From NCBI GenBank assembly GCA_024362935.1, contig JANCRA010000018.1, positions 1,426,001 to 1,490,000 on the forward strand: a stretch of DNA of 64,000 nucleotides, given 5' to 3'. Positions within the stretch are counted from its first letter, which is position 1; each line of letters begins with the position of its first letter. Below, piece by piece: positions 46,262-57,945 of this stretch. A program made the translations under genes and the position numbers. The notes beneath the pieces are model-generated. The model had not been told where the DNA came from. It saw only the letters and a program-made list of their open reading frames with translations, and searched no databases. The stretch is from Setophaga petechia. Taxonomy: Eukaryota > Chordata > Aves > Passeriformes > Parulidae.

Positions 46262-47006
46262 TGTCCTGGGTTGGAAGATGTGTGTATTCAATCCCAATCT
46301 GTCAGAGCTGGGGCAGTTCTCTGCTGTTCTTTGGGCAGTTTTCTTGATCTCTCCCACAGCCAATCCTCCCTCCAGGAGATCTCTGCTGTCCATGGCCCAT
46401 TAATTATTAATTCTCTCCTGTCCATGGCCATGAGTGTCCCTGCAGGGCTGATCCAACCCCACCATCCCATGGGGAGATGCTGTGCCCAGGGCAGGAGCCA
46501 AGCATTCCTACCTGGATCCAAGCTGAGCCTGGCCCAGCACAGCAGCCTTTGCCCCCTGCACTGCCAGAGGAGCAGCTTTGTGCTCCCTGCATTGCCAGAG
46601 GAGCAGCTTTCTGCTGCCCTGCACTGCCAGAGGGAGCCCAGGCCCATCTCCAGCAGCCCTGGAGCTGCAGAGGAAAACTCCCCCCTTGTGCAGGATCCCT
46701 GCTCCAGCAGAAGCACAGCTGGGACTGCAGGAGGGCTGAGCCCCCCTGGGATGGGGCTGGGACACCCCCCTGGCACACAGGGGGCAGGTCATGATCTGAC
46801 TCTGGCAGTGGTTTGTGGTTTTTTTGCATTATTGAGTTTGTATTTTTAATTTCCCTAGTAAATAACTGTTATTCCTCCTCCCATATCTTTGCCTGAGTCC
46901 CTTAATTTCAAAATTATAATAATTCACAGGGAGGGGGTTTACATTTTCCATTTCAAGAGAGGCTCCTGCCTTCCTTAGCAGACACCTGGCTTTTCAAACC
47001 AAGACA
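46262..47006. mobile_element. Solo LTR of an avian endogenous retrovirus-like element
   Basis: The 745-bp block starts TGTCCTGGGTTGG and ends CAAACCAAGACA. It has the TG...CA termini and an imperfect terminal inverted repeat (TGTCCTGG against CCAAGACA) expected of an LTR. The flanks are GTAAT (46257-46261) and GCAAT (47007-47011), a 5-bp target duplication with one transition. The 3' part (CCCTTAATTTCAAAATTATA, then GGAGGGGGTTTACATTTTCC) resembles LTRs abundant in songbird genomes as I remember them. There is no retroviral coding sequence beside it, so it is a recombined solo LTR. Orientation is probably plus but not certain. Confidence 0.82.
46557..46636. repeat. Two and a half copies of a 31-bp tandem repeat inside the solo LTR
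   Basis: CTGCACTGCCAGAGGAGCAG with CTTTGTGCTCC is followed by CTGCATTGCCAGAGGAGCAG and by CTGCACTGCCAGAGGG. This short internal repeat lies in the U3-like part of the LTR. Confidence 0.8.
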
Positions 47007-47011
47007 GCAAT

Positions 47012-49019
47012 GAAAAGCGAGTCACTTGTGGCACAAGGAATGTGCTGGACAAGGTCAAAGCATTTTAAGGCAGCAATTTCTTTCCTTGGTAGCATGAGGC
47101 AGAGATGTTTCACCAGCAAAGTGGAGGTCAGGATGATTCAGGGTCAGACTTAAAAGTGCCAGCCTTGAAAGAGTGATAAACACAGAATTTTCCACTGTTC
47201 AACTGGTTTTACAGCTGATTACTCCACAGTGAGCACAGGTAGTCAGTAATCATAAAAAACCCAGCTGCTTTTACACCTGAGGGGAGGAGAACATGGTGAA
47301 AGTTTCTTTGAATACCCATTTTTTCTGGCATGTTGTAAACATGTCAGAAAAGCTCTTTGCAGACTGAGATTTTCCCTCTGGGCTCCACAAGTTGAAAACT
47401 GACTGGACCAGGTAGTGACAGCCTTCTTGGAGCTTCAGCAGAAGTTGGGCATGGTCCCTTATTCTGGAAGATAAAATTGTGGGCATTCTGTTTGTTAGAA
47501 ACAGGAGATTCACTGAGTGGGAATAATTCATGTTTCCTAAGCATGCCACATTTCTTTAATATGCCTTTTCTACAGGCAAAATGTGGCTGTGTCCTGTCCA
47601 TCATCTGTCCAAGAAATGGGAAAATGAGTGACAGAAACTATTTGTTAAAAATGGTTTAAATTGCTCCACAAATGCTACGGGAAAGAAACATTCTTTATGT
47701 AGTTACACTGTGATCTGTACTTAAAGTGAAATATACTGGGGGGGAAAAAACGTGGTCAATGGGCTGTGTTAAAGGGCTTTTAGTTGCATGGATGATTCAC
47801 TTTGCCAGCTCTGATTTATAAATCTGTGGATTCTGACTAAATATCCATTTGAACAGCATTTTCCCCTCATAACCACATTCTAGAGCTGGAGTTTGCTCAG
47901 CAAAGCTGTCACCCACCCCCTAGCTCCAAAGATCAGATCTTGCTCAGCATCCTGATCTGTCTGGGGCTTAATGGTAAGACATTTATTTTACATATCTAGG
48001 GATAATAAAACAAAATCACTGCAGAAGGGAACAGGTGGAAACATTCATGTTCTCTGATGTTTGGACTTGTATATCACAACAGCTAGTGATTTCTGGAGGC
48101 TGATGGTTTATTATTAGTTTATTTCTCATAATTAGGCTGTCTGTGTGCTCACACGGACTTTGTGAGTCACATCTCAGCTCATTATCTTGGGAAACAGACC
48201 TATTATTTTTGAAAGCCATCCAGTCAATAAATTAGCTTGGAAGAAATGATAGTCCAAAACACCTTTTCAATAGATTGCTGTCATGCTTGGTTCCTATCAA
48301 AGAGAAGGCTGGATTTTTTGTCATGACATATGGATTAACTGAGCCTTTCCTGCTGTGAGAAAACAAAAGGCAATTGGTGATGCATGGAGCAAAAAAGATC
48401 TTAAAACAGAGACATCAACAAAGAAACACGACAGCATGAAAAGACAGAGTACAGTCTGCTGTCCACATTTACAAAGTCATCCTGCCTGCAGCTCCAGCTC
48501 TCAGCTTTTGCCTCAGACTGAGTGTCAGTGCTCCTCCTCCTCCCCAGCATCTCAAGCCCTGCATCCCAGGCACGAGGGGGGAGATGTTAACCAGAGTTTT
48601 TTTGGCCTTGATGGTGCTTTCATGCTTGCTGTGGAGCCACAAGAAGCTCACCCAGAGTCAAGAAGGAATTATTCTCCAGGCACAGCTCCTTCCTTTGCTC
48701 TGGCTTCCATTTGCTCTTCCACACTGCCGGGGCCATATGGAAATTTCAGTGGGATACACCAGAACAAGCTGACTGCTCTATTTCCCCCTCATTATTTATG
48801 CATGAATATGGCTTTTACCTGATATAATTTTTTTTCCTGGTGTTTTATGCAGTTCTGATGTATTTAAATAGCTCATTACATAATGTTTAATGTGACTTTG
48901 TAATTGCCAATTACATCTTGATGCTGGATGTAGATATAATACAGAGATTTAACACAGCTGGTTCTCATCTGGAGTGAGACAAAAGCTCTGTGCTGGATCA
49001 GCTCACATCCTCAGCAGAT
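47012..49019. other. Intergenic, nothing recognised
   Basis: This is unique AT-rich sequence with short open frames only. There is no CpG island, repeat family or RNA gene that I can support. Confidence 0.55.
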
Positions 49020-49275
49020 CATAAAATCACAGAATATCCTGAGCTGGAAGGGACTCACAAGGATCATCCAGTGCAGCTCCTGGTCCTGCAGAGATCCCAA
49101 CAATCCCACCCTGGGCATCCCTGGGAGCGTGGTCCAAACCCTCCTGGAGCTCCCAGGGGCTGTGCCCAGCACCCTCTGGGGGAAGAAACTTTTCCTTTCC
49201 AACCTAAACCTGTCCTGGCACAGCCTCATGCCAGCCCCAGAGGCTCAGGGGCTGCTGTATGGGAGGGAGGGAAAG
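49020..49275 (-). mobile_element. CR1 LINE 3' fragment, minus orientation
   Basis: AATCACAGAATATCCTGAGC, TGGAAGGGACTCACAAGGAT, CATCCAGTGCAGCTCCTGG and CCTGGGAGCGTGGTCCAAAC, then AACCTAAACCTGTCCTGGCA, is the reverse complement of a different CR1 subfamily. It is the best preserved CR1 tail in the window. Confidence 0.95.
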
Positions 49276-52200
49276 CCCTTGTCTGACAGCAGAAGTGACA
49301 TAGCCATGGGGATTTTCCTCCTGAGTTCAGCTTCAGGAATTATGTACTTCCTGATGTGACATTTAAAATTGAATCCAGTGAACCTTGATCATTATCTTGT
49401 GTTCTTGCTCAGGTGAATTGATATTTTGGCTTTTACCCCTTAAGGATCTGAGCATTTTTGTTTCAGTGTCTTTAGTAATAAATGCTTAGTATTTTCTTGG
49501 TTTTCAGAGAGGCAGATATTTTATCTACTATCTCTTTAAAAGTGTGTCACTTCTCTGAAATTCGGGCTATTTGTGTGAAAAATTATTCATCTATTGTGCA
49601 GTTGCTGTCATTTTGACTATTGCTTTTAAGTGTGATTGATTCTTAAAGAACAGCTAATAGAGCTCTTTGCCCACTATCCTCTTGTCATTGCTGGAGATAG
49701 AAAGAACCCTTTCAGTGAGAGAAACTATTGATTTTATTACACCTTGTACAGGCTGCCATCAAAACAGAACCAGGGAGCTTGATCCCCTTCCCTTTCTAAT
49801 CCCTGTTTTACATTGGTAATTCCCCCAGCTCGTTTCTGTGAGAAGTGAGAGAGGCTCTCACAACCTCTGCAGATGGAAGGCTTGGAGCTGCCATCCCTTA
49901 AAACACTGTCCCTTAGCATCTTTCAGAAGAAAAGCATGAGGACTGTGGGGCTTGCACAGAAACCCTGAGAAGGTAGAAGAAAATGGCCACATCTCTACTT
50001 TGCCTTTAATTATTGATGAGCTCTACCTGCTTACATAACTCCCACAATGTAAACAGACCTGCACATCTCACAGATTAATGGATTTCTCCTTAGGCCACCT
50101 TGGCAAGGCAGGGAGAACTTAAAGGGAAATTTGAAATTCAAGCACAGCCCCCCCAAATGCCCTAAGACATGGAGGTGAAATACAAGTGCTTTAGTCCTGG
50201 CAGAGCAGTGAGAATTGCCAGCCCAAAGCTCACAATGGCCATGATTTTGATGGTGATGTTTCCCTGATGCTTTTAACAATCTGTTCCAGCCTGTGTTCAG
50301 AGCAGGGCTCTGCCTGCCCCTTGCTGACACCCCTCTGTGCTGCCTGAGATAACCTCTCCAGAAGTCATGGAGCCAGGATTTATCCTCAACAGGAATTATC
50401 CTGGAGGACACAGGACTCTATTCTTGCCCTACAGTTCAAAAGAAAATATCTTCCCTCAGTATTTCCTGTGCTTCTGCCAGTCTTCACCTTTGGAGGCACC
50501 TGACAAAAGAGAAATTGGGACGAGAAATTGCAAATTTCTGGAAAAATGCTGAGAGGAAAAGGAAGCCAAGACAGGGCTAGAGGTGGGTGGAGGTGCTCAC
50601 AGCAGGAGCAGAAGAAGAGGTAACTTGGCCTTGACCCCTCATCTAAAGATTGCTGAATTATCAGTGATCACTCAGCATAAAGATCAGGGTAAGACTGCAG
50701 AGCCCAGACTGACAGGAATTTGTTCATATCTCAGTGTTTAAGGCTAGAAGAAAGTGAGGTTTAGGACACATCTTTGTCCCTTTTGTTTTCCTATGGGATA
50801 ATTTACATGGCTTCCTTGAGGTGATGCTGTGGATCCATTTCTCCTCCAAGTTTAGATACTGCAGCTCTACTTTAAACAGCCTGAAGTTGTCTTTTTTTAC
50901 AACCTCACAACTCTTCTCATGACTCATTTCAGGTCACCTATGGGCTTTGGGAGCAAGGAAACAAACCCAATTCCCATAAACTTTTAATTCCTAAGCAATC
51001 AGATTCTGGTTCCCATGCTACATTTGCTGACCTTTCAGTAAGTAAAACCAAGCCTTAGAAGGACAGGATGGTTCATCAGTAAATAATGTATATCTGAACA
51101 ATATCACTGCTGTGCTCAACACTTGGACAAAACACAAAAAACACCTTAGTTTAAAGATTTAAAGTTTAAAGATTTCAGCTGCAACAGCCAAAATACATCT
51201 CAAACAGTTGGGAAGCAAATCCTATTTTTCACTGAATATAATGGACACAAAGAGAAAGTGATTTCTAACTGGGTTTGAGTACATGGAAGCAATTCCTAAT
51301 AACAGGAGCAGTGTCCTGCTGCTGTTCAACACACACAGAGTGTGTGACAGGGGAGGAGCATCAGCTGCAGAGGCATCCCCCTTTACCCACAGGGCATCCC
51401 CTTTATCCACACCATGCCCACACCAGCTCTGCCTGCCAATTTTATATTGCCCTGGCCCAAATTATCAGCTATAACACTAATTGATGTTAAATGAGTGTTG
51501 TCTACCATGCCAGCTTTATGAAATTAAATGTTTCTGTCGAATTTTCCTCTCATGAGTTCAGTACCAAAATGCTGTTGCACAAAATGTTCTGCAGTTGTTT
51601 AGATGCACAAAATCAACTTTGTAATTGCTGATCAATCCACAGCCATTTTTCCTGCATGCATCATTGCTGAGGATAAAGAAAATGTAGGAGGCAACTTGCT
51701 GCTGTGATACAGATGTGATAGAAGCCTCTGACAGCCGTGCAGTGATAACCTTGAGCAGTAAATATATGGTTCAAAAAAAAGGTGCTGCTACACTGAAAAG
51801 GAAGTTAGAACATATTATTTTCTAATTCTAACTAAATTATAAAAAATGATAGTTTCCCAATGTCAAGAGCACTGCAAACAATCTCAGCCAGCAGGTTTGG
51901 ACTGGCTTGGCACCTCTGCTGGAGCCACCCTTGCTATCATGATATGGGTGCATGCAAATTTGCCTTTGCAAATAGCAGTTGGTCTTGATTTATTCAGCCT
52001 CTGGGTGTTCTTCTGTGATCTAAAAGACAAACACATTTCTCTTAGAGAAAACATCCTGGCATGCTCTAATGTTAGGGTAGGTTGTCTATTTTTTGGTTAT
52101 TATTTAGATTTGCACAAGGCTGAACATCCCCAAGCAAGGTGCAGGATTCTCTTGCACCCAGACACAAACCAAACTGATTATTCTCAATGCAAGGAGCAAA

Positions 52201-54852
52201 AGACTAAATTGTTAATTCAGGTAGTCACTGACAATTAGTTAAATTGGCCTCCTCCAGAGCTACTTCCTGCAGGTACTTGAGGCATAGCCCAGTTTTGAGC
52301 ACAGGAGTTATCAGAAGAAGATCAGTGTTGTTCTGGTACCTGAGGCTGCAGCACACTTTGGTTATGGTGACAGGATCCCAAATTAAACAGCTGAAACCCA
52401 GCAAGGTGCAAGGGCTTGAGAGGCACTGCCTGGTGACAAAACCCAGTTCCCTGTTATCACACAAAAACATATTTTAGAATTCTTTTAATGAATTTACAAA
52501 TTCCTCCCATGCTAGTTTTTAATTTTGCTGCTGTTGCTTGCACTGGGCTATCCCAGACACTCACTGCTCAAACACCTGTGTCATTTGGGCTGGATTGTTC
52601 TGGTGGCAGCCTTGGCTTTTACTGTGCCAACCTTTCTGCATGTCCCTGAAATTTATCCTGTCCCACCCCTTGCACAGTGTGTTTTGAGAGCACTCATGGA
52701 GCAATTCCCTTCTCCTCCTCACCTTCATCCTGCTGATGCCTCGGGTTTAACATTTCTATGTTTCACATTCTGTGCTGCTTTAGTGTGTGGGTCTGAGCTT
52801 CCCATGAGGGGATGGTGAGCTCTGTGCACAGAGCAGGGAGACAAAACAATTCCTGCTCCAGCTGGGCACCAAGGACAAATGATCCAAACCTCAGCCCAGG
52901 AGCACAAACCCCGTGGGCTGCAGAGAGAAAAACAAGCAGGGTGGGACTGCCTGGGCTAAAGCTGCAATGGGACAATGAACTGCAAGATGCAAATGGAGCA
53001 GAACTGATCCCAGGGACAGACCCCGGCAGCGCTCGTGCATTTTGGGGCCATTTGGGTTCATCTTGGGTGCATTTTGTGCATTTTGGGGCCATTTGGGTTC
53101 ATCTTGGCTGCAGCCCTGGCTGGGCTCTGGTGCTGCCCAAGGTGGATCCATGCAGGAGATGCTTTGGATAAATCCCTGCTTTATTCTGGGACTCTGCCCA
53201 GCCTCTTGTCTGTCTCAGCCTTCTCAAGGCATCATGCTAGTTTAAACAAACCTTAGCTTTGCTCTAAACAGATCAAATTCCTTCTCTTTTCCTGCTGTTT
53301 AGTTCATCCTAGTAGTCCTGTTCCATGTCTGCATCATGTTCAATTCTCTCCTCCAGCTCCTGAATAGTCAAAATTGGAATGAGGTAGCTCAGGATACCTC
53401 CTCGAAGGAGAAGTAATTCTTAGTTCCCAAGTGTGTCATCCAAATTTCATGGCTTTGGATTCCATCCATGCTGTCCATAGACCTCAGCCTCAAAGTAATC
53501 TTATTTTTCCAGGAGGAGATTCCCATCCTCATCATCCTTTTCCACAGCAAACTCCACGAGGCTGGTTCTATCTTCTGTGCCAGGGACAAAGATATTGCTA
53601 TAATTTCCTTAAGACTCATCACTGGAAGTTCATTAATGGGCTTCCCATAACTGAATAATTCCTCTTTTGACACAACTCACCATTATATCCTCCTTAGCAT
53701 TTCCTGCACAGAGAACTGCTCAAGGTTAAACAAGGAATTTTTCATATCTATGAAATGCTTTGCTGAAGTCTGCATAGATCAGAGTTTGCATCTAAAAAGT
53801 CAATAATAGAAGAAAAATGTTGAGTTAGTTTGGTAAGCTTTAGCTTCATAAACTTTTCAGAACTTTACAGCATTTATATTAATCTTTAATTATAGTAAAC
53901 TTCAGAAATATTTTTGATTTTTGCACAAATTAGGAGGTCAGGTCTAAAAAGCCTGTAACTGCTGACATTGCCTTTTCCCCCTGTATATCTAGGTGCTTAA
54001 TTTATTGTTGTCATGATACTGGAATTAATAAAACATGCTCAGTTTGCAGTACTCAGCCCAGGCAATGCTGATTTTCTTGGAGGGCAGGCTGCTTTTTGGA
54101 CTGCTGTATTTCTTTTTGTGTAGCCCTTTATAGCAACGTGGGTTTCTCAGACACTTCCTGTGTCAACCTTTGTAAGAAATGGGTTTCTCCACGAGTTAAT
54201 CACAGAATTATGAGTTGGGGGTTCCATCCCAACACCATTAATTGTTGGTGGATGCGGCCACGGTGCAGTGGATAAAGAGCCATGCAGGCATGTGTGAAAT
54301 ATTTAATTGCCACTTGCTTGCTGCAGCCCTGGGCTCGCTGTTTGCTGGAGCATGGGCAGCACAATTCCCACATGCACCATGATTTTATTTGCATTTAGCA
54401 ACAAATACTGCTGATGCTAATATCGGCCTCCCCGAAGAATTTTAAGAGAAAGCTTATTAAACCATTTTCAGTTCATCAGCTCCCTGTGGACAGCAGTGTT
54501 TAAATCCTGCTGTAGAATATGTAAATATCCACCTCTGTGTGCATGGCAGGGTGGGGTTAACTCTGTGGATTAAAAGAGCTGTTCCAGAGCATGTAGAATT
54601 CCTTGAGAATAAAGGAAATTAAATACCTCCTCATGTATCAGAGTTATTATAGCAACAAGAGTACTCTGTGCTTCTCAGATATCCAGCATGAGGAAAACAG
54701 GCTCTGTGTACTGCTAACTTTTAAATAGTTCATTTATTCTTTTAGCAGAACTTGGTCCTTAGCATTTGAATATTTCTTTTTGTTTTAAACCATGGATCCT
54801 GATCAATACTCTTGGAATGTATGTTCATTCCAGAGAAGCTGTGGCTGCCCCA
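49276..54852. other. Intergenic; mostly unique sequence
   Basis: No gene is supported. Two items stand out: a 41-bp near-tandem duplication of GTGCATTTTGGGGCCATTTG with GGTTCATCTTGG at 53035-53108, and a minus-strand stretch at about 53270-53800 that reads like a decayed coding region. The second is described as a finding. Confidence 0.55.
53035..53108. repeat. Two-copy 41-bp tandem duplication
   Basis: GTGCATTTTGGGGCCATTTG followed by GGTTCATCTTGG occurs twice, 41 bp apart, separated by GTGCATTTT. The two copies are identical, so the event is recent. Confidence 0.85.
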
Positions 54853-54975
54853 TCCCTGCAGGTGCCCAAGGCCAGCTTGGATGGGGCTTGGAGCATCCTG
54901 GGATGGTGGGAGGTGTGGAACTGGATGATCTTTAAGGTCCCTTCCAAGCCAAACTATTCTGAAATTCCTTTTTCT
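54853..54975 (+). mobile_element. CR1 LINE 3' fragment
   Basis: CCCTGCAGGTGCCCAAGGCC, AGCTTGGATGGGGCTTGGAG, CATCCTGGGATGGTGGGAGG, then ACTGGATGATCTTTAAGGTC and CTTCCAAGCCAAACTATTC, is a plus-oriented CR1 3' end. It lacks the usual CCATGGCAGGGG segment. It lies about 140 bp upstream of the purine microsatellite. Confidence 0.9.
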
Positions 54976-55116
54976 CATGTCCTTGGTCGCAGACTAAAGT
55001 CAGACTGAGTGGTGGTGTTTAGACTGTATGTTCAGGTCCCTGAGCTTGACCCATTTTGGTTAGAAATTAATGTGGATAAATTTGGGGGGTTGCAGATCAC
55101 ACATGGGGAGCAAACC

Positions 55117-55676
<560 letters not shown>

Positions 55677-57617
55677 TCTGGGTCAGGTCTTGCAGTTGCT
55701 ACTCACTCCAAATACACACTGCAGTCTGTGAGTATCAATGGGGGGGAAAATTACAAAATCTTAGATTTCTTTTTCCCTTAGATTTCAGTATCACCGTTCC
55801 CATGAAATTCTCCTGGTTTCTGTTGATAGTTGAGAAATAGATTTATAGTAGGTGAACTGACAGGAGGAAAAGGCACAGACATAAAGGCACAGCTCCTTTA
55901 TGCTGTGGATAAAGCACCTTTCAAAGGCAATAAAAACATCAAGAATAAGGGGAAAAAAATCTCCTTTTTCATTTCATCCTTCCCTCCAAGCCACTACATT
56001 AATTAGCTCTCTGACTGATTACTCAGTCAAGGACTTAAAAGATCAATGGTGACAGTAGCCAGGCAGGTAATTTGGAGGAAAAACCAGTAAAGCAATGCTC
56101 TAATGTCTTTGGGAGAATGAAGTGTGGTCTAGTTGTGTCAGCAGAGCAGGCAGAGAGGGAAGGTGCACCCAGGAACACAATACTGAGTTTCAGTTCTGTG
56201 ACAAACCACCTGCAAGTGTATTCCTGGGATTTCATTAGCTCCTAATTGGAAGCAAACAAACAAAGCATTTATTCCTTTGAATTTCAGTATTTTAAGTCCC
56301 AGTGATGTGCTCAGCACTGTGTTAGACAAAGGGGGGAGCTCAGGCTGCTCACATCTGAGATCCACCAGCAATCCCAAAGGGATGGGCAAACCCTGAGGAG
56401 AATCCCACTTCTGAGCCCTCTTTCACTTTGATTTATTTTGTGACTGCATTTTCAGTGATGTAGATGAGAGATACCAGCTTGAACATCTAAAACCCAAATT
56501 TTGAGGGGGCTGCCTACCCCGGAGGATAAATTAGAATGATTGAAGTATCAGTGCTGGCTGAGGCTGGAGTTTAACAGGCTGAGGCTGCTGGAGTGTTGTT
56601 AGTGCCTGCTTTGTGTGATTGACTTCATCCCTTTAGTGTTGCCCTGGCACTCACTGAGCTGTGCTGTGAACCAGCTGAAAAATTCATCAGGGCCAGAAAA
56701 CCTCTTTTATCACATATTTTAAGAGTTTCTTGTTTTAGTTTGTCTTTTTTTTTTTTTTTTTTTTTTTTCCAATTTTCTTAGAGGATAGCTCTCTGAAATT
56801 TCCTGTCCTCTGGATGGATCAGGAATATTTGATAACCAGATTGGCCAAGTCTCCAAGGGCACACAGTATCTCCTGACTTGATGAGCCCTTAGACATCCCT
56901 AGCACGAATACCCCAGATTTGATTTCTCTGAATGCACAAGCATGAAGGTCCCCTGCTAAATTTTTGAATGAGTTGCTTGTTCAGCTGCTTGCAGGTTTTT
57001 CAGGTGAGTATCAGCGTGGCCAAAAGAAGATCACTGTGAAAAAAAATGTTAAAAACCAAATAAAACAGTTCCTCCTAGAAAATATTTAGCAATACACTGC
57101 TCTGCCAAAATAATTGGATTGCTCTCAACTTTCTAAACCCTAATTCTTTCCTTTGTGTTGAGATGAGGCTGGAATAGCTGCATTAAATCTAGAGTTACAT
57201 TTGGCTCTCACCTGTGTAGGTCAGAGATGTGACTTTCCCCCTAATGTGTGATTTTAATTGGAATGTACACAAGCACACCAGATTATCCACTCATTGGAGT
57301 GTCGTTATCCCAAATCCAGAGATAGATGAAAGTACTCCCAGTTGCTATTGCCTGCCAACATAAAACTTATTTTAGGATTATATTGTCAAGAGCCTGTTCT
57401 TACCAGAGTTTTGGTTAACTACTGCTGAAGAGAAAAGCTCAGGAATGAGATCAGTGGTCTTTATAGAAGTAATTGTGGATGTGGGTAACATTTTATTTTC
57501 CCAATCAGATGTAATAGGTCCCTACAGAAATATCCTCCTGACTCAAATATCAATGGGCTTCTCCTAATTATGTCAAAAAGAAATACAGAAATACTTTGTT
57601 TGAACGTTTTTCTGTTT
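55677..57617. other. Intergenic; a poly-T tract, otherwise nothing recognised
   Basis: This is unique sequence except for an uninterrupted T run of about 25 at 56744-56768. No gene or repeat family was identified. Confidence 0.6.
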
Positions 57618-57945
57618 GGAGAGACTGAGTGGGGTGAGGGGACACCTTATTGAAGGGAGGTTGTAGTGAGGGGAGTCAGGCGTGTCCCAGTGACAGGACA
57701 AGAGGAAAAGGGCCAGGGGAGGTTTACAGTTGATATTAGGGAAAATTTCTTCGTGGAAAGGGTTGTAAGCATTGGAACAAAGCTTCCAGAGCAGTGGTGG
57801 AGTCATTGTCCCTCGAGTGTTCAAAAAGCCTGAGGATGTGGCCCTTGAGGACATGGTTTAGAGGTGAATGCAGCAGTGGCTGACAGTGGATTTTGATGGT
57901 CCTGAAAGTCTTTTCCAACCTTAACAACTCTGTGATTCTCTGATC
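57618..57945 (+). mobile_element. CR1 LINE fragment (longest CR1 piece in the window)
   Basis: GAGACTGAGTGGGGTGAGGG, TGAAGGGAGGTTGTAGTGAG, GTGACAGGACAAGAGGAAAA, GGGAAAATTTCTTCGTGGAA, CCAGAGCAGTGGTGGAGTC, and the tail GTCTTTTCCAACCTTAAC with CTGTGATTCTCTGA follow the CR1 3' region for over 300 bp, plus strand. Confidence 0.93.

Noticed and set aside
53748..53785. YADFSKAF-like string as evidence of an intact LINE reverse transcriptase.
   Set aside because: The sequence on either side does not continue the reverse-transcriptase domain, and stops follow at once. At most it is a relic, so it was kept only as part of a tentative finding.
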